Below are positions 62,306 through 64,000 of a DNA stretch of 64,000 nucleotides, in pieces. Numbering within the stretch: the stretch's first letter is position 1; every line of letters begins with the position of its first letter. The stretch spans positions 1 to 64,000 of the forward strand of contig NZ_JAZQRL010000012.1 of NCBI RefSeq assembly GCF_045629565.1, in the 5' to 3' direction. The notes under the pieces are model-generated. The model was not told the DNA's origin and made no database searches. It worked only from the letters and a program-made list of their open reading frames with translations. Source of the DNA: Arcticibacter sp045629565. Its GTDB lineage: Bacteria; Bacteroidota; Bacteroidia; Sphingobacteriales; Sphingobacteriaceae. The translations under genes and the position numbers were made by a program.

Positions 62306-63300
62306 AAAAGAAGATCCTAATCACGGGAGCGTCGGGTTTTGTTGGTTCTCATCTTGTAGAAGCTGCAGTGAAAGAAGGCTTTGATGTTTTTGCAGCTATC
62401 AGGTCTTCCAGTAACATTAAGCATCTGGAATCTTTGCCGGTAACCTGGGTTACTCTCAGTATGTCTGATGTGAAGAAGCTTACGGACGAACTGGCAGAAC
62501 AGCGTTATGACTTTATCATTCATTGTGCCGGATCGACTAAGGCAAAGACGGAAGGTGATTATAATTATGTGAATGCTGAATTGTCGCGTAATCTCGCAAC
62601 AGCTGCGCTAGATTCTGGAATAGCTTTGAAGAAGTTCGTTTTTGTAAGTAGTCTTGCAGCTTTGGGGCCCATAGCTTATGCTGAGCCTCATTCTATAAGT
62701 GCGGATCATCCGGCAGCGCCAGTAACTGGATATGGAAAGAGTAAATTGTTGGCGGAGCACTATTTAAGGAAAATAGAGGGGCTCCCATTGGTCATTGTGC
62801 GCCCAACGGCTGTCTACGGTCCGCGTGAGAAAGATATTTTTATTATTCTTAAGACGATAAATTCCGGATTAGAACCATATATCGGCAGAAAGCCTCAGAA
62901 GCTCAGCTTTATATATGTTAAGGACCTAGTCAAGGTTCTTCTATCGGTGCTACGCGATGAGGTTGCCCCTGGCCGCGAATATAATGCATCAGATGGACAG
63001 GTATATTCAAAGTATGAGCTTGCCGAAATTATGAAAGGCATCACGCGGAGAAGGACTTACAAATTTCATATTCCGATTCCGCTGGTTAGTGTAATCGCAT
63101 CACTATTGGAACTGGTTTACTCTTTTCGCACGGACAGTCCCGCTTTGAACAAGGAGAAAATTAACGAACTTAATGCGGAAAACTGGGCATGTTCAATAAA
63201 AGAATTGGAACAAGATCTTGGATTTATAGCAGATTATCCACTTGCACGAGGACTAGCGGAAACGATAAATTGGTACAAGGAGAATAAGTGGCTGACTTAA
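62302..63300 (+). CDS. Extended SDR (NAD-dependent epimerase-like), candidate ceramide reductase CerR
   Basis: The 332-residue protein has the Rossmann motif ITGASGFVGSH (7-17) and the catalytic pair Tyr144 and Lys148 in VTGYGKSKLLAEHYL. The serine lies upstream in FVFVSSLAALG, and the extended-SDR motif IVRPTAVYGPREKD follows. In the bacterial ceramide pathway a protein of this class (CerR) reduces the 3-keto group after N-acylation. Translational coupling to the upstream acyltransferase (4-base overlap) and the spt gene in the same operon support that role. A sugar epimerase role is the alternative on sequence alone. No membrane anchor is obvious. Confidence 0.75.
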   Translation: MKKKILITGASGFVGSHLVEAAVKEGFDVFAAIRSSSNIKHLESLPVTWVTLSMSDVKKLTDELAEQRYDFIIHCAGSTKAKTEGDYNYVNAELSRNLATAALDSGIALKKFVFVSSLAALGPIAYAEPHSISADHPAAPVTGYGKSKLLAEHYLRKIEGLPLVIVRPTAVYGPREKDIFIILKTINSGLEPYIGRKPQKLSFIYVKDLVKVLLSVLRDEVAPGREYNASDGQVYSKYELAEIMKGITRRRTYKFHIPIPLVSVIASLLELVYSFRTDSPALNKEKINELNAENWACSIKELEQDLGFIADYPLARGLAETINWYKENKWLT

Positions 63301-63336
63301 AATGAATCTACTTTAACAATAATTAAATCACAAAAA

Positions 63337-64000
63337 ATGAAAGAACAAGTAAAACCTGCGAACGGAAAGCTTGGAATTCTGATTCCAGGCTTAGGAGCAG
63401 TGGCGACTACTTTTATTGCTGGTGTTGAGGCGGTAAAAAAAGGCATCGCACAACCTATCGGATCGCTCACCCAGATGGGCAACATTCGCATTGGAAAAAG
63501 AACTGAGAACAAGAATCCAAAGATCAAAGATTTCGTCCCTTTGGCGGATCTTAATGATATTGCTTTTGGTGGCTGGGATGTATACGAAGATAACGTATAC
63601 GTAGCGGCGTCTAAGGCTAAGGTTCTTGACGCCGATTTGTTAAACGCAATCAAGCCTGAGCTGGAAGCCCTGATTCCGATGAAAGCGGCCTTTGACAAGC
63701 GTTTTGTGAAAAATTTGGACGGGACGCACATCAAATCTTTCACTACTAAAGCGGATTTGGCTCAACAAGTCATAGAAGACATTAGAAACTTCAAAGCTGA
63801 AAATAATTGTGAACGCTTAGTGATGGTTTGGTGCGGTTCTACTGAGATCTTCCAGGAAGTTACTGACGTTCATCAGACTCTGGAAGCTTTCGAAGCGGGG
63901 CTTCTTGCGAATCATCCCGATATTTCTCCGAGCATGATCTATGCCTATGCAGCTTTGAAAGAAGGTGTGCCTTATGCTAACGGAGCTCCAAATCTGACTG
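63337..64000 (+). CDS. ino1: Inositol-3-phosphate synthase, N-terminal part
   Basis: Only the first 221 residues are in the window; the frame is open to the edge. It has the dinucleotide motif LGILIPGLGAVATTFIAGVE, followed by GSLTQMGNIRIGKRTENKNP and DLNDIAFGGWDVYEDN. LVMVWCGSTEIFQEV and ALKEGVPYANGAPNLT are also typical of myo-inositol-1-phosphate synthases. The enzyme converts glucose 6-phosphate to inositol 3-phosphate with NAD. It begins 36 bases after the SDR gene on the same strand, so it is probably in the same operon. That suggests inositol is made for a sphingolipid head group, as in inositol phosphorylceramide. The C-terminal catalytic part cannot be checked here. Confidence 0.93.
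   Translation, partial: MKEQVKPANGKLGILIPGLGAVATTFIAGVEAVKKGIAQPIGSLTQMGNIRIGKRTENKNPKIKDFVPLADLNDIAFGGWDVYEDNVYVAASKAKVLDADLLNAIKPELEALIPMKAAFDKRFVKNLDGTHIKSFTTKADLAQQVIEDIRNFKAENNCERLVMVWCGSTEIFQEVTDVHQTLEAFEAGLLANHPDISPSMIYAYAALKEGVPYANGAPNLT

Noticed and set aside
1..64000. CRISPR array, prophage or integrative element
   Set aside because: No regularly spaced direct repeats, no phage structural genes, and no integrase or attachment-site pair at the single tRNA gene were seen.

Overview
The window looks like a chromosomal segment of a Bacteroidota bacterium, most likely a member of the Sphingobacteriaceae (Pedobacter-like). The reasons are three SusC/SusD pairs, a hybrid two-component regulator fused to an AraC domain, many FAS1 (fasciclin) lipoproteins, a serine palmitoyltransferase cluster, TTTG / TAnnTTTG-type promoters and weak ribosome binding sites. 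This placement is inference from gene content; no 16S rRNA gene is present.

Region by region. 1-323 is the tail of cydB. 324-2426 holds stacked inverted repeats, a decayed IS3-family element (555-1980) and a non-coding leader. 2427-17775 is one long forward operon: FAS1 lipoprotein, SusC, SusD, FAS1, FAS1, SusC, SusD. It carries no glycosidase and no regulator and ends at a strong terminator. 17862-28052 holds single genes: a half-size EamA transporter, a GDPD phosphodiesterase, a GH42 beta-galactosidase, a MocR-type regulator divergent from a TonB-dependent receptor, manganese catalase, and a MarR regulator divergent from a two-domain FAS1 lipoprotein. An acyltransferase follows at 28120.

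29265-44008 is a classic polysaccharide utilisation locus. A GH172 (DUF2961) enzyme and the hybrid two-component sensor lie on the minus strand. They diverge from SusC, SusD, GH43, a BNR/sialidase-fold protein with a C-terminal module, and an unassigned alpha/alpha-barrel protein. The enzyme set suggests a glycan containing furanosides such as arabinofuranose; this is inference. A tRNA-Met and a shared terminator follow.

44321-59696 is mostly housekeeping: a START-like protein, an LptF/LptG permease, RibBA, TamB divergent from TsaD, a 58-residue membrane protein, a CrtI-type desaturase, DnaE, thioredoxin and a DUF58 protein. 59974-64000 is a sphingolipid cluster: serine palmitoyltransferase, a GNAT-like acyltransferase resembling bacterial ceramide synthase, an SDR resembling the ceramide reductase CerR, and inositol-3-phosphate synthase, which runs off the window. 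Together they could make ceramide and supply inositol for its head group.

The most interesting items are the enzyme-free FAS1/SusCD operon, the ceramide-plus-inositol cluster, the MocR regulator whose PLP-binding lysine is arginine, and the tamB/tsaD divergent pair in which neither gene has an ATG start. All assignments come from reading the sequence; no database search was run.
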